The notes below the pieces were generated by a model, which was given only the letters and a program-made list of their open reading frames with translations, was not told the DNA's origin and did not search any database. The position numbers and the translations under genes are program-made. From Gerris lacustris (Eukaryota; Arthropoda; Insecta; Hemiptera; Gerridae), in contig OX578276.1 of assembly GCA_951217055.1 (NCBI GenBank), forward strand, positions 133,846,587 to 133,910,586: DNA of 64,000 nucleotides. Reading direction: 5' to 3'. Shown here in pieces: positions 32,631 through 43,409 of this stretch. The number at the start of each line of letters is the position of its first letter. The stretch's first letter is position 1.

Positions 32631-33887
32631 AACATAACTTACTAACTTGCGGAAATAATCCTTAATTTGACCATAATATCAATGTCGTTGTACAACTAGA
32701 ATCCAATTTTATTCTTTTTAATACAACGACTATCACATTCATCTAACAGTTAAAAAAAGTGCAGCAAATATTGTATTCATAGGATGATCCTGAAATTAAA
32801 TAGATAAAATAAATAGACAAATAAATATCATTGTTTAACAGCAAGAAAATATAGGAATCGATCAAATGCTACAAATGAAAAATACTATTTATGGTGATTA
32901 AGGCAGATGAGAGAAAAGAAAACTTCTGCTTCAACTTATTGAGACTCTAATTAAATAAAAATACTATTATAAATTTGTTTTATAGGCCTCTTCAGGGTTT
33001 TTACTAGATAAATAATTTATATTTATATAAATAAGTTAAGACATTTACATTTTATTCTTAAACCCTTGCTATATTTCGCCCTAACACCTAAGACTTCTTC
33101 AGGCTACAAACTTGAGGCTAACAAACATAATACTGCTACATCTCATCTTTTTATATCAAATAATAATACAGAGATTTCCATTGGTCTTATGTGGTATTAC
33201 ACTTGAAGTAAAGTTTTTTAGTTTAGTCAGTTCCTAATAGTAAACTAACATAGATAGAGCTACATCGGTTCTTATTATGGTAGCGTCTAGGTACCCTCAC
33301 CTAGTAATACTATTAAAGCAAATTATCCGCCGCCTAAGTTTCCAGCCCGTTGTTCCCCTTTTAATTTATGTATTAACTTAACTTTTAGAAGGAGAAGAAG
33401 ATTAACCAATCTCCCTTGAGAAAGTTTAATCCTTCCAACGTAGAATTAAACTACAACTACTCTCAAATAGTTAATCCCCTGGTCCCTCTCTCACTTAATA
33501 CCTAGCTTGCTTAATATAGAATTAGATTATTCATTTTGCCAGTTCTCTGCTGCAAGTTAAACAGTATCTAGTATGTTAACTTTGTTCTACATTCTTCCTG
33601 ATAAAGGTTTATATTAATTAAGTATACTGTGTAGAATTAATCCGGGTCCAACTAAGCATGCTTTGCCAAAGTTTAATCTTTTTTTACCCAAAGGATTTCT
33701 TTGCTTGTATAAGCTCACACACACAGGTTGTTTGTTGGCTTTTTCTCTAGTAAAGCTCTGCCTAAGGGGCCTAATCTTGCCCTCAATTCTTTCTGTCATT
33801 AAACACTAAACCCACCCTAGAAACATCAATTTCTCTTTCAACTTTAAAATTTAAAACTTCCCTGAACATCCAACATCTAAACAACTG
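32631..33887. other. AT-rich stretch, nothing recognised
   Basis: AAGTTTAATC(C/T)TT and GTAGAATTAA words recur loosely at 33360-33700, possibly an old degenerate repeat. The minus frame 33614-33799 has no motif. Confidence 0.35.
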
Positions 33888-33891
33888 TTAA

Positions 33892-34039
33892 AGCCTCGTC
33901 CAGACTGTCGAACCGTAAGCATGCCTAGACTAAAGTGCGCCTGCGCACTGCGTATCTCAGACAGGGCATGCTCAGATACCAATGCAAAAGAAGACCAATG
34001 CTCGTTTCCTCTGTTCGGTTCGCTAGTCTGGACGAGGCT
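33892..34039. mobile_element. 148-bp MITE flanked by TTAA
   Basis: Terminal inverted repeats AGCCTCGTCCAGACT and AGTCTGGACGAGGCT are flanked on both sides by TTAA (33888-33891, 34040-34043). GGTTCG/CGAACC continues the inverted repeat a few bases inside. TTAA duplication is the hallmark of piggyBac-type elements, but the termini are not the usual CCY start, so family assignment is tentative. Confidence 0.7.
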
Positions 34040-34049
34040 TTAAGGGATG

Positions 34050-36634
34050 TCTGAGTGGTTTTTTCCTGTTTTGGAGCAAAAACGTTTAACTTGTATAACA
34101 AATTTCAAATCTCTAGGTACAATATGTGGGGAGATATGATCCAAGATGCGATGGACGGACGGACGAACTACCAAAAGCATAATGGTTTCTAGGATGACCT
34201 CGAACCCCTAAAAAAAGAATCTATCAAAGAGTAAATGTTGTTATTATGTAAAGGATAGCCACAGATGAAGTCTATTTTATGCATGATGGAGAATTATTTA
34301 GGGGATAACATGAGAGGTAGGTATTTCTTTTATAGCGAGGCACGTAATAAGGGTTAGGAGGAAATAGGCCTTGTAAATGCATGCGGAAGTAAGGGAGGAA
34401 AACAGGACGTAAATGTAAAAACATAGGGAAGGATATGACCGGAAGCCAAGAGTAGAACTGACAAGAGCAGTCGTGGTGGGGGAGAGAGTTGGTGGAAAAA
34501 TAGCCAAGGGCTTTAGGCATGCCCAAAGATAATAGGAAGACTCAGGTGCGCAAAGCCAAAGTGATACCTAACGAAACAAAGCTTGTAACTGACGTCGCAA
34601 CTATTTGTACTCGCCCGTAATTAAGCTAAACTCGAATTGGTTTTAGCCGAGCGAGTATAGCAGGCTTAAAATCTGAGACCGAGCAAAGGGTTGCAAAGGA
34701 TTAAAACACTGTAGGGGACAAAAAGGAAGAGCATAGGGACAATACTCCAGGAAACATTTAGCATGTGTCCTGGAGTCCTGGAACAACAGCAACCCTATCC
34801 ATTCCAACAGCACAACCAACTCCATTTCAGAACAACTGGAATTATTAGAAAATTCTAAAGTACACGAGCGAATTCACTTACTAATTATAATCTACTCAAA
34901 TGGGCGAGACTCGGTTAACATTCATAGACATTTTCATACTAGCAGTAGAGAAATAGTCAGTCTTAATTTAATAAGAAAATTTAAGGGACTAATTTCTATT
35001 ATTTTAATAAATAACTGATAATAATTGAAGCTATCGCGAAAGAGAGAATGATAGGGTGTTAAAAGTTTACATGATATCATGTACTAATAGATATTAAGAC
35101 TATTACGGTGACCAAGCGAATTTAATCATTTACACATTAACTTCAATACCTCATTCATTAAAATTGTTTTTAATACAGAGTTTACAGAAAATAAACTCAA
35201 AAATTATAAATAATTTCGAAGAGTTAACTTAATTACCAAATTTATTTTTAAAACAATCCACGTAAAATAATACTTTTTATTTATCAAAGCAGTCTTTTAT
35301 TGTTCAATTTAATTTAACAGTTTGTAATCTGTTGCATACATGTAGACCAGGAGGCGACTGGAACGACAAAAAAAAGTGCGTTTGACAGCAGTTAATGATA
35401 TATAATAAGACATGGGTCCCTCTCCTTCACATTTTAATAAAATGAACACAGTAAACATTAAACAAATAATAACAAATACAACTTTATGCTTTATAAGAAA
35501 AGAATTGAGAGAAATATATCACTTATATTAAAAGTTAATAAAAAGCAACAGCAATTGTATTATTGACAATAGGAGAGGTAAGAGGAAAGTCTTGTTTTTC
35601 TTACTTGAATTCATAAACTTTTCTTACTCAACAAAAAAAGCGACAACACTCCCACGAAATTAAAAATAAAAATCACCGAACAATATAAATAAATAGAGAA
35701 AAAGAAAAAAAAATCCCGAAGGGAAAAATATTTTCCTACCAACAACAAGAAACCCACAAAACAAAAACAAGACACATAATTTCCTTTAAAAACATCGAGA
35801 GAAGAAATGAATAATATTTTTTATACTTTTTATACAATCTGTTTCCTTTTTGAAGAAAATAAAAAAGAATGGTTGAGAAAAGAAAGATATGGAATCAATA
35901 AGGAATGCATGCAAATGTATTCTGCGTTCCTACTCGAACAGGACCCCCAGCACCGAGTTAACTTGAAAAGTTATATTCGGAGCGTTTTGTTAAGCATAAT
36001 TTTGTCTCGAGTTGTACGGGGTAACGCCCACTTGGTTTCAAGCTACGCAAGTTATGTTTATTCTCGGGTAAAGAAAAGCCAGAGCCGAGTTAAGTTTGCC
36101 TTTGCTTTGAATATTTAGGGGCTGAAGGGAGGTATAAGGATTGCTCAGGACCTCGATTCCCAAGCTATATAGTGAAGGGAAACGAGACCGGACCCCCGAA
36201 GCTTTGTAAACTCCTAAAGCTCTAAGCTAAAGTTTCGCTTGCTTAGTGATTCATTAGGGACTAGGGAATCACGGCGCGGCCTTACCCCCCTTATTAGAGA
36301 AAGCTTAAGCGTTAGATATAGCTCGTAAGATTAAACTTAAAAACGGATTCTTGGTTTTACCGCAGAACTTTTAAGATAAACGCTGGAGACATTCCTGATA
36401 ATATATCTTGAGACATCTCCGTGACATCCAGCACATAAAACAAAAAGTCCACAATAATGAAAAGAGAGAGCTACAAGCGAATTAAAATGAACAGAGGCAT
36501 CCTAAAATAATATGACAATAAAGAAAAGAAACAGTGAGAAAGAAATGTTAAGGGTATCCTAAAAATACTACAACTCAGTATACACGTAGCAATGAACAAT
36601 AAATCCGACATATTTTATTGTCATTATCAGAAAG
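34050..36634. other. AT-rich stretch, nothing recognised
   Basis: Minus frames at 34272-34526 and 34643-34825 and a plus frame at 35807-36118 (103 codons) have no recognisable domain. A degenerate GA-mismatch hairpin-like segment (AGCC...GGCT) occurs near 34645-34667. Confidence 0.4.
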
Positions 36635-36846
36635 TTTAATAAAATAGTCTGCCAATGTATGCACATAGCTTCCTCGCATCCCATTTCGTATACTTTAATA
36701 ACTTTATGCTTTTACAACCTACTATTGTCAAATTTATTAAATCCCCCCCCCCCCCCCCCCCCCCATTAATAAATGTTCCCCTATCAAAACAGTTTTGATT
36801 TTTTACATGAATTAAAGTATCAATTTAGCAAAATTTAAAACGGTTG
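36635..36846 (+). repeat. Dispersed repeat A, left half of a split copy
   Basis: Carries the CTGCCAATGTATGCACATAGC-type start, a poly(C) tract at about 36744-36764 and ends at GCAAAATTTAAAACGGTT. The copy resumes at 42075 (GGGGCTATCAGCGGG). The 5.2-kb Gypsy structure separates the halves. Confidence 0.75.
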
Positions 36847-37092
36847 GTTCGTCGTTGCATCTGATTGATTGCTTTGAGAGAAACTTGAAGAGGTATCGTT
36901 GGAGATATCTTTAGGATTAACGGGGTCTGGTTGCGGTAACATTTTCAGGTTTTTAAAAATATATTTTTTTTAATTTAATTTTTTTTTTTTTTAAATGTCA
37001 ATAATTTTATAAGGTGTCAAAAAATAAAACTTACAAGGGTAGAATTTTGAATGCTCGTTCGATTGTTCTAACTCACAAGTCGCGGGTCACCA

Positions 37093-37835
37093 CTTTGGAG
37101 AGATGGTCTTAACGTATATAATACACAAATAAAGTCAAGTATTTTCCACCTACACAAATCCAAGTATATTTATTAATGTAATAGTCCAGGAGATAGCGTG
37201 CAAAAAAATGTCTGACTAACATCAAGCTAGAATTTTGTATACAAGTCAATCTTTTAGCGCCTTTTAAGAATATGTGGTCGGCTAAGTTCGTCTGCGGGAC
37301 ATAGCTTGGCAGTAGGCGTTTGAAAAAAATAAACCGGTGGAGAGCGGCCATGTCTCACCAATTATGGTGGACAATGTGATTTTCATGATCCTGAGTACAG
37401 AATTAGTTAGTAGACCGAAAATCAAGTTGATGTTAGTTTGTCCCTTGACAGGTGACCACGTTGATTTTTAGTAATATTTGAATAACTAACCTATCAAGTG
37501 TGAAAATAACATTGACTTGATTTTTGGTCTACTAACTAATTCTGTACTCAGGATCATGAAAATCACATTGTCCACCATAATTGGTGAGACATGGCCGCTC
37601 TCCACCGGTTTGTTTTTTTCAAACGCCTATTGCCAAGCTATGTCCCGCAGACGAACTTAGCCGACCACATATTCTTAAAAGACGCTAAATGATTGACTTG
37701 TATACAAAATTCTAGCTTGATGTTAGTCAGACACTTTTTTGCACGCTATCTCCTGGACTATAACAAAATAAACGTGTGTATAAATTTCATCTGTCATGTG
37801 TCAATACATTATGACAAATAGATGTGTCCGCCACA
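37093..37835 (-). repeat. Middle (3') LTR, split by a MITE
   Basis: LTR pieces 37761-37835 and 37093-37181 match the intact LTR at 41914-42074. The LTR begins TGTGGCGGACACATC on the minus strand, and the polypurine tract AAAGGGGAGGGGGAG (37837-37851) sits just upstream. The inner boundary is placed just before TGGTGACCCGCG and is approximate. Confidence 0.75.
37182..37760. mobile_element. 579-bp foldback MITE with TAA target duplication
   Basis: Ends are TAGTCCAGGAG and CTCCTGGACTA, with TAA on each side (37179-37181, 37761-37763). The intact LTR at ~42000 shows the empty site with a single TAA. Arms of ~220 bp are nearly identical inverted copies, and the ~100-bp centre is unpaired. Three-bp TAA/TTA duplications characterise PIF/Harbinger (Tourist-like) elements. 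It carries no transposase and must be mobilised in trans. Minus frame 37109-37351 spans the arm and is not a gene. Confidence 0.85.
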
Positions 37836-37851
37836 GTACTCCCCCTCCCCT

Positions 37852-40800
37852 TTAAGAAAATGTTACTTTTCTTGTCCTTGAAGGGGTAGACTGTTCTTCA
37901 CCTTCTGCTAAAACATATGCAGGTTTTATTCTGTCTATAGAGACAATTTTTTTTTTACCATTTACTAAAATCGAAAATGTTTTTTGTCCCTTCTTCAACA
38001 CCTTGTGGGAACCGGTGTATGGTGTATCTAGCGGTTTTTGAACGCTGTCGTCTCTTAGGAAGACATGAGAAGTTTCTTTCAAATCGGGATGAATGAAGAC
38101 TTTTCTTTTAGTATGCCTTGAAGCTGAAATAGGTCGTAGATTTCCCATGGCTGAGCGTAAGCGTTCAACGAATTCATGTTGTGATTGATAATTTTGCTTT
38201 GAAGCAACGATAAGCTCGCCAGGTAGTTTCAGTGCTCGTCCGTATACCAGCTCTGCAGGACTGGCTTGTAAATCTTCCTTCACGGCTGCTCGCATGCCTA
38301 GCAATACTGATGGTAGGGTTTCTAGCCAGTTGCTGTTTTCCTGACATTTGAGTGCTGTCTTTAGCTGTCGATGCATACGTTCCACCATGCCATTAGCTTC
38401 GGGATGGTAGGCCGTTGTTCTTGTTTTTCGCGCGCCAATCAATTTTGCTAAATCTTGGAAAAGTTTTGACTCAAACTGCTTTCCCTGATCACTTATGACG
38501 GTTGATGGAACTCCGAATCTCGCAACCCAGTTACCAAAGAAAGCTTTTGCTACTGCTTCAGCCGTGATTTCCGTAAGCGGTATGACTTCAGCCCATTTCG
38601 TGTATCGATCTATGCAGGTGAGTAGGTATCGAAAACCGTTACGTTGTGGCAAAGGACCAACTAAATCGATATGGACTATGTTAAAACGTTCGGTATCCTG
38701 TGGAAAATCTGCGATTGGAGATTTGGTGTGACGATGTATTTTAGCTTTCTGACAGGCTTCACACGTTTTAACCCAATCCGCACAATCCTTGTCCATTCCT
38801 GGCCAGATAAAACACTGTCTTACAAGTTTTGAAGTTGTTTTCCGACCTGGATGTGAAAGGTTATGGATTGTAGAGAATACGTTTTTTCTGTGTGAACGAG
38901 GGATGTAGGGTCTGATCTTATCCTTGTCAAGAGCACAATAGAGAGGTTTCGAAATATTAGGCAGGTTAGTCAGATGAAGTTTTAGAGATGACTTTCCCTC
39001 TAACAACATCTTGAGATCGTCGTCTACCTGACTCTCTGCGATCTGCTCGTAATCTATGGTCGAAGGTACATTGATGGCGTTGATTCTAGACAATGCGTCA
39101 GCTACGATGTTCTCTGGACCAGCTACATATTTTATATCAGTTGAAAACTGAGCTATAAAGTCTAGGTGTCTCAGTTGGCGTGGAGAACACTTGTCGAGTT
39201 TCTGTCGAAAGGCAAACGTCAGTGGTTTGTGATCGGTGTATATTCTGAAGTCACGCCCTTCTAGCATATGCCGAAAGTACTTGACGCCAGAGTATACAGC
39301 GAGCAATTCCCTGTCATACGTGCTGTATCGTTTTTGCGTATCGGTGAGCTTTCCTGAAAAAAATCCAAGAGGTCTAGGACCTGTTTCTTCAATTTGATGT
39401 AGTGCCGCGCCGATGGCAGTGTCTGAAGCATCAGTCGAGAGGTATAATTGACCATCTGGTTTCGGAAAAGCTAGTGTTGTAACGTCACCTAAAGCTTTCT
39501 TGCAAACTATAAATGCTTCTTCAGCAGCTTCCGACCATTTAACTTTTGTGTTGTCTTTCTTTTTCTTTGACCCTTTTATTAAATCAGTCAAAGGTGCTTG
39601 CAATCCTGATATGTTTGGAATGAATCTGTGATGGTAATTTACCAGTGCTAGGAAACGCCGAACCTCCTGCACGGTTTCGGGTTGCTTGAAGTCCTGTATT
39701 GCTTTGATTCTATCTGATAGTGGCTTTAAACCTTCTGACGATATCTCATGTCCAAGTAAGCAAATAGATGTTTTTCCAAAGGTACATTTTGATGCATTTA
39801 AAGCGATGCCGTATTCCGAGAGACGTTGGAAAACTTGTCTGACGTGGCTGAGATGTTCTTCTTCCGAAGTCGAGGCGATAAGAACGTCATCTATGTAAAC
39901 ATAAACAAAATCTAAACCTCGCAAGACATTGTTTATGAACCTTTGCATCGTCTGGCCAGCGTTGCGAAGGCCAAAGGGCATTCGGACAAACTCAAAAAGT
40001 CCAAATGGTGTGATGACTGCAGTTTTTGGAATGTCATCCGGTTCGACTGGAATTTGGTGATAAGCCTTAGTCAGATCTAATGATGAAAAAATTTTCTTAC
40101 CGTCTAAACCTTGAGTTAAGTCGTGAATATGAGGCAATGGGTATCGATCGGGAATTGTGACTGCATTAAGCGCCCTATAATCACCACAGGGACGCCAGGT
40201 CTTGTTCTTTTTAGGCACCATATGTAATGCGCTAGCCCAATTACTGCTTGATGGACGACAGATACCTTGAGCGATCATGGACTCGAATTCGGCTTTAGCG
40301 TCTTTCAGTTTCTTCGGACAAAGTCTACGAGCCTTTGCGTAAACTGGTTGACCTGAAGTGATTATACGGTGAGTTGTTGAATGCTTAATTTCGGTGGGAA
40401 GAAAATCTTTCATAATTTGCGGAAAAGATGTTCGAAGTAATTGATAGTACAAACTTTCTTCCTGCACAGCTCTTATCACAACTGCTTTCTCGTTGGATAT
40501 TGATACTGGAGTTCTAGTGTTCATCAAACCATCTCTTAATTGTTTTCCTCTTAGATCGATGATGATGTTATGTTGTGTGAGGAAGTCTGCACCAAGGATC
40601 GGTGTGGTAACATCTGCTACGAGGAAGCTCCAAGTATACTTTCGACGGAGTCCAAGGTCGACCATAACACGATGTTCACCATAAGTCCGAATTCCAGTTC
40701 CATCGGCTGCAAATATTCTGAAGGATGGATCAGGTACTCTTCTACGAAGGCGGTTGGCTGGTAACACTGGAAGGTCAGCGCCCGTGTCGATTAAATATTT

Positions 40801-40860
40801 CCAGCCCATACTCTTATCGGTAATCCATAGGCGGCTCGATTTATGTTCACCCTGCTGCAC
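37852..40860 (-). CDS. pol: Gypsy Pol: protease, RT, RNase H, integrase
   Basis: Polyprotein for reverse transcription and integration. Measured from the GTG at 40860 it is 1002 residues. There is no ATG near the start, so it is probably made only as a Gag-Pol fusion by -1 frameshifting at 40884-40890. Aspartic protease: [12 protein letters not shown] (D25) and [39 protein letters not shown] and VYIDDVLI (YIDD at about 322). RNase [42 protein letters not shown]. Integrase: LSHPGRKTT...[10 protein letters not shown] zinc region, [18 protein letters not shown] and NGMVERMH (D,D,E present). The C-terminal tail reads [11 protein letters not shown]...[10 protein letters not shown]. No stop or frameshift interrupts it. 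Confidence 0.92.
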   Translation of the reverse strand: MQQGEHKSSRLWITDKSMGWKYLIDTGADLPVLPANRLRRRVPDPSFRIFAADGTGIRTYGEHRVMVDLGLRRKYTWSFLVADVTTPILGADFLTQHNIIIDLRGKQLRDGLMNTRTPVSISNEKAVVIRAVQEESLYYQLLRTSFPQIMKDFLPTEIKHSTTHRIITSGQPVYAKARRLCPKKLKDAKAEFESMIAQGICRPSSSNWASALHMVPKKNKTWRPCGDYRALNAVTIPDRYPLPHIHDLTQGLDGKKIFSSLDLTKAYHQIPVEPDDIPKTAVITPFGLFEFVRMPFGLRNAGQTMQRFINNVLRGLDFVYVYIDDVLIASTSEEEHLSHVRQVFQRLSEYGIALNASKCTFGKTSICLLGHEISSEGLKPLSDRIKAIQDFKQPETVQEVRRFLALVNYHHRFIPNISGLQAPLTDLIKGSKKKKDNTKVKWSEAAEEAFIVCKKALGDVTTLAFPKPDGQLYLSTDASDTAIGAALHQIEETGPRPLGFFSGKLTDTQKRYSTYDRELLAVYSGVKYFRHMLEGRDFRIYTDHKPLTFAFRQKLDKCSPRQLRHLDFIAQFSTDIKYVAGPENIVADALSRINAINVPSTIDYEQIAESQVDDDLKMLLEGKSSLKLHLTNLPNISKPLYCALDKDKIRPYIPRSHRKNVFSTIHNLSHPGRKTTSKLVRQCFIWPGMDKDCADWVKTCEACQKAKIHRHTKSPIADFPQDTERFNIVHIDLVGPLPQRNGFRYLLTCIDRYTKWAEVIPLTEITAEAVAKAFFGNWVARFGVPSTVISDQGKQFESKLFQDLAKLIGARKTRTTAYHPEANGMVERMHRQLKTALKCQENSNWLETLPSVLLGMRAAVKEDLQASPAELVYGRALKLPGELIVASKQNYQSQHEFVERLRSAMGNLRPISASRHTKRKVFIHPDLKETSHVFLRDDSVQKPLDTPYTGSHKVLKKGQKTFSILVNGKKKIVSIDRIKPAYVLAEGEEQSTPSRTRKVTFS

Positions 40861-40890
40861 CGCCGCGAGTGCAGGGCTTGTTAGTTTTTT
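40830..40890 (-). promoter_or_regulatory. Programmed -1 ribosomal frameshift signal between gag and pol
   Basis: On the minus strand the gag frame ends GCA-AAA-AAC-TAA. This contains the canonical X-XXY-YYZ slippery heptamer A-AAA-AAC at 40890-40884, directly before the stop. Pol lies in exactly the -1 frame and is open across this point. Seven bases downstream a GC-rich stem can form (CCCTGC 40876-40871 with GCAGGG 40855-40850). Its loop GGCGG (40864-40860) is complementary to CCGCC at 40834-40830, giving an H-type pseudoknot. Heptamer, spacing and pseudoknot all fit known retroviral and retrotransposon signals. Function is inferred. Confidence 0.75.
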
Positions 40891-41765
40891 GCTTCCGTGT
40901 TCTTATTGGCCATTGTACAAGGTTTTCTGCATTTGCGAGCATCCTTTCCATATTCTTGATGGTACCAGCATATATCTGACTCGTCATTGGTACTTTTCCT
41001 TGAAGCTGATCTTCGTCGGGAGTTACATCGATAGCGAGAACTACTTCGAAATCTTGGATTGTAACGGCCACGCACGATTGCCGCAAGTTCATTTACTTGT
41101 TTAGTTAATGCAGATACTTCCGATTGCATTGATGTTGAAGGTGCATTGTTAGATGCATGATTGACAGTGCACACCTGACTACCAGTAACTTCTGTTATTT
41201 TGTCTGCGAGTACGGCAATTTTTGAAAGGTCGGTCTCATCATCACTTACAGAAAGAATCGCTTGAGTTTGAGAAGGTAATCTTTGTAACCAGAGTGAACG
41301 TAAAAATTGGTCAGTTACTTTAGAACCAGCAAGCTCCCGCATACGTCTTAGTAGTAGGCTTGGTTTATCATCACCAAGTTCTATGCTCGTCAACAGTTGG
41401 CGAATCTTTTTTTCTTCCGAATCGGCGAAAGAATTAACAATGCGCTTTTTTAGTGCTTCGTATGCTCCATCTCGAGGAGGGGAGGCTACAATGTCCGAAA
41501 CATGGTCTAAAATGTCAATTTCCAGAGCTCCTACGATATGGTGGAATTTAGTTTCGTCTTCTTTAATGCCTGCAATTTTGAATTGGGATTCTATTTGAAT
41601 AAACCAAAGGTGAGGCTTCGTTTTCCAAAAGGGTGGGATTTTGATAGATACTCGATTTAAATACGGTTGCTTCGTCGTTGCATCTGATTGATTGCTTTGA
41701 GAGAAACTTGAAGAGGTATCGTTGGAGATATCTTTAGGATTAACGGGGTCTGGTTGCGGTAACAT
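40881..41765 (-). CDS. gag: Gypsy Gag polyprotein
   Basis: A 294-residue structural protein that assembles the virus-like particle and binds element RNA. After a Ser/Asn/Gln-rich N-terminus, the capsid-like region includes [19 protein letters not shown] and [15 protein letters not shown]. It continues with [17 protein letters not shown] and [14 protein letters not shown], conserved in arthropod Gypsy Gags. An Arg/Ser-rich linker (about 240-255) leads to a terminal knuckle, [18 protein letters not shown]. The start is the first ATG after the leader. It ends in TAA right after the slippery heptamer, so most ribosomes make Gag and a fraction should continue into Pol. Confidence 0.88.
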   Translation of the reverse strand: MLPQPDPVNPKDISNDTSSSFSQSNQSDATTKQPYLNRVSIKIPPFWKTKPHLWFIQIESQFKIAGIKEDETKFHHIVGALEIDILDHVSDIVASPPRDGAYEALKKRIVNSFADSEEKKIRQLLTSIELGDDKPSLLLRRMRELAGSKVTDQFLRSLWLQRLPSQTQAILSVSDDETDLSKIAVLADKITEVTGSQVCTVNHASNNAPSTSMQSEVSALTKQVNELAAIVRGRYNPRFRSSSRYRCNSRRRSASRKSTNDESDICWYHQEYGKDARKCRKPCTMANKNTEAKN

Positions 41766-41903
41766 TTTCAGGTTTTTAAAAATATATTTTTTTTAATTTA
41801 ATTTTTTTTTTAAAAATGTCAATAATTTTATAAGGTGTCAAAAAATAAAACTTACAAGGGTAGAATTTTGAATGCTCGTTCGATTGTTCTAACTCACAAG
41901 TCG

Positions 41904-41913
41904 CGGGTCACCA
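41904..41913 (-). promoter_or_regulatory. Probable primer-binding region
   Basis: Minus strand reads TGGTGACCCGCGACTTG just inside the 5' LTR, the expected place for the tRNA primer site, and TGG is the usual beginning. The tRNA is not identified. The same sequence recurs beside the middle LTR (about 37082-37091). Confidence 0.5.
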
Positions 41914-42074
41914 CTTTGGAGAGATGGTCTTAACGTATATAATACACAAATAAAGTCAAGTATTTTCCACCTACACAAATCCAAGTATATTTATTAATGT
42001 AACAAAATAAACGTGTGTATAAATTTCATCTGTCATGTGTCAATACATTATGACAAATAGATGTGTCCGCCACA
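41914..42074 (-). repeat. 5' LTR of the Gypsy element
   Basis: Short LTR (about 160 bp) starting TGTGGCGGACACATC. It contains an AATAAA signal within TACATTAATAAATATAC, which is also the site where the other LTR took a MITE. The inner end is inferred from the primer-binding region. Confidence 0.7.
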
Positions 42075-42275
42075 TGGGGCTATCAGCGGGCTACTAGAGT
42101 TGTTCATGTGGATGCTCACCATGCTCACCGTCGTGCTCGCAATTGTGTTTGTGAAATATAATACATATTAATAAACTAATTGTGTGGTTTTATTAATTAA
42201 TTATTTAACAGTGACATATCAAGTTTTTGTTCTTCAGAACAATCACAATTACCCTTACCTTTAGTAAGCTCAAAA
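42075..42275 (+). repeat. Dispersed repeat A, right half of the split copy
   Basis: Resumes at GGGGCTATCAGCGGGCTAC and ends with a decayed terminal hairpin block (CTTACCTTTAGTAAGCTC). The middle part is deleted or replaced. Confidence 0.6.
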
Positions 42276-42279
42276 GCAT

Positions 42280-43148
42280 ATTTAATAAACTTTACGTTTA
42301 ATTAGTTTTATAAAAACAAAATTGTATTATTTTAAGTACAACTTGATAACTACAATTTTAAATCAGTGTTAACTCACAAAATGTTTTTACCAAAGGCTTA
42401 AAATGAAGTTCTTCTTAAAGTTTAGATAACGCACTATTCAGAGGTTATTATCTGAGATGTAATTTCTTAATATCGCTGCTTTCAGCTTAATATATCACAA
42501 ATTTTTCAGTTCGCTACAACTACATTTCTTCTGAAGAGATTCAAAATTAAAATAGCAATAAAACTAATTTTCATTCGTAAAATGATACGTCTCGAGAGAC
42601 TAGAGTTAAAAAGGGGTGAGTGTAGTCGATTGCCTACCTTGACACAAATTTTAATTTAACAAAAACGGCTTTCTAAAATGGCCCTTTTTTTAAAAAAGTA
42701 AAAAGGTGCTTCCACAGATTAATATTTATTGTAAGTGAGTCCAAGTGCGAAGGGTGGATGACACCCAGGGGTCCCATTAAGAACCAAAGGGGAGGATTTG
42801 AGGGTGGGCGACACCGTCACAGACAAGGGAAATTAAATAAAAATAAGCAGGGTAACTATGCAGGGATTTAGCGGCAAGATTCTACTCAGTCTGAGCAACT
42901 TTAATTCTGCTTTAGTTAGCTTCTAAACTAAATCATCCGCTCAACCTGTAATTTCATAAAATCCGATTTTTCCTAGCTTTCCGTCTAAAGGAACCCTATT
43001 TATGTCAACTGAAGGCTAATAATATGACTATACACTTTAACATCGTCAAAAGCCAAAGTTTCAAATTTTTCACATCAGTAATGACTTCATAGGTGTTCAT
43101 TTTAGATTATCGTTATTAACAGATCAACTACTTTATGACAATTAGAAG
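42280..43148. other. AT-rich stretch, nothing recognised
   Basis: No coding or repeat signature recognised. Confidence 0.4.
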
Positions 43149-43149
43149 C

Positions 43150-43400
43150 AAAAGTCTCTCCACGTAAAATATTTATTTAAAATTCAAAGCAGCTTTCGGC
43201 CTTTACAAGGCCATCTTCAGTGCCTAAACAAACAGTAATCTAACAATAATTAATTAAAATGTCAAACAGAAACCGAGACAAATAAATACGAAGCAACAGT
43301 CATGGCAAATAAAATCCAATAGAAATAAAAAACAAAATAATAAAATAAAGATAATACACACTAAAACAAATCAGTTTAATAATAAAATAAAACGTTTCTT
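43150..43400 (-). mobile_element. Diverged Penelope-like element 3' end
   Basis: On the minus strand a GGCACTGAAGATGGCC...GGCCGAAAGCTG block and a downstream GTGGAGAGACTTTTGCTT segment align in order with the 3' end of the Penelope-like element at 63.5 kb. No coding part remains. The block at 43194-43220 keeps a CTGANGA/stem/GAAA hammerhead-like core. Confidence 0.5.
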
Positions 43401-43409
43401 AGCAACATT

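Larger units (their letters stand above)
36842..42074 (-). mobile_element. Ty3/Gypsy LTR retrotransposon, near-complete, with tandem partial copy
   Basis: Minus-strand order: LTR (42074 to ~41914), primer-binding region, gag, pol, polypurine tract, second LTR (37835 to ~37093, carrying a MITE). After the second LTR the primer-binding region, leader and first ~25 codons of gag appear again (37092 down to 36842) before breaking off. So the second LTR is shared by a complete element and the start of another. The two gag-start copies differ by only about one base plus a T-run length, so the structure is young. Gag and Pol frames are open with all catalytic motifs. There is no env. Confidence 0.85.

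Noticed and set aside
35807..36118. 103-codon plus-strand open frame
   Set aside because: No recognisable domain, AT-rich start and no splice or promoter context; length is unremarkable in a 64-kb window.
37109..37351. Minus-strand frame MAALHRFIFFKRL...
   Set aside because: Lies across the arm of the TAA-flanked MITE and the LTR; a translation of inverted repeat sequence.
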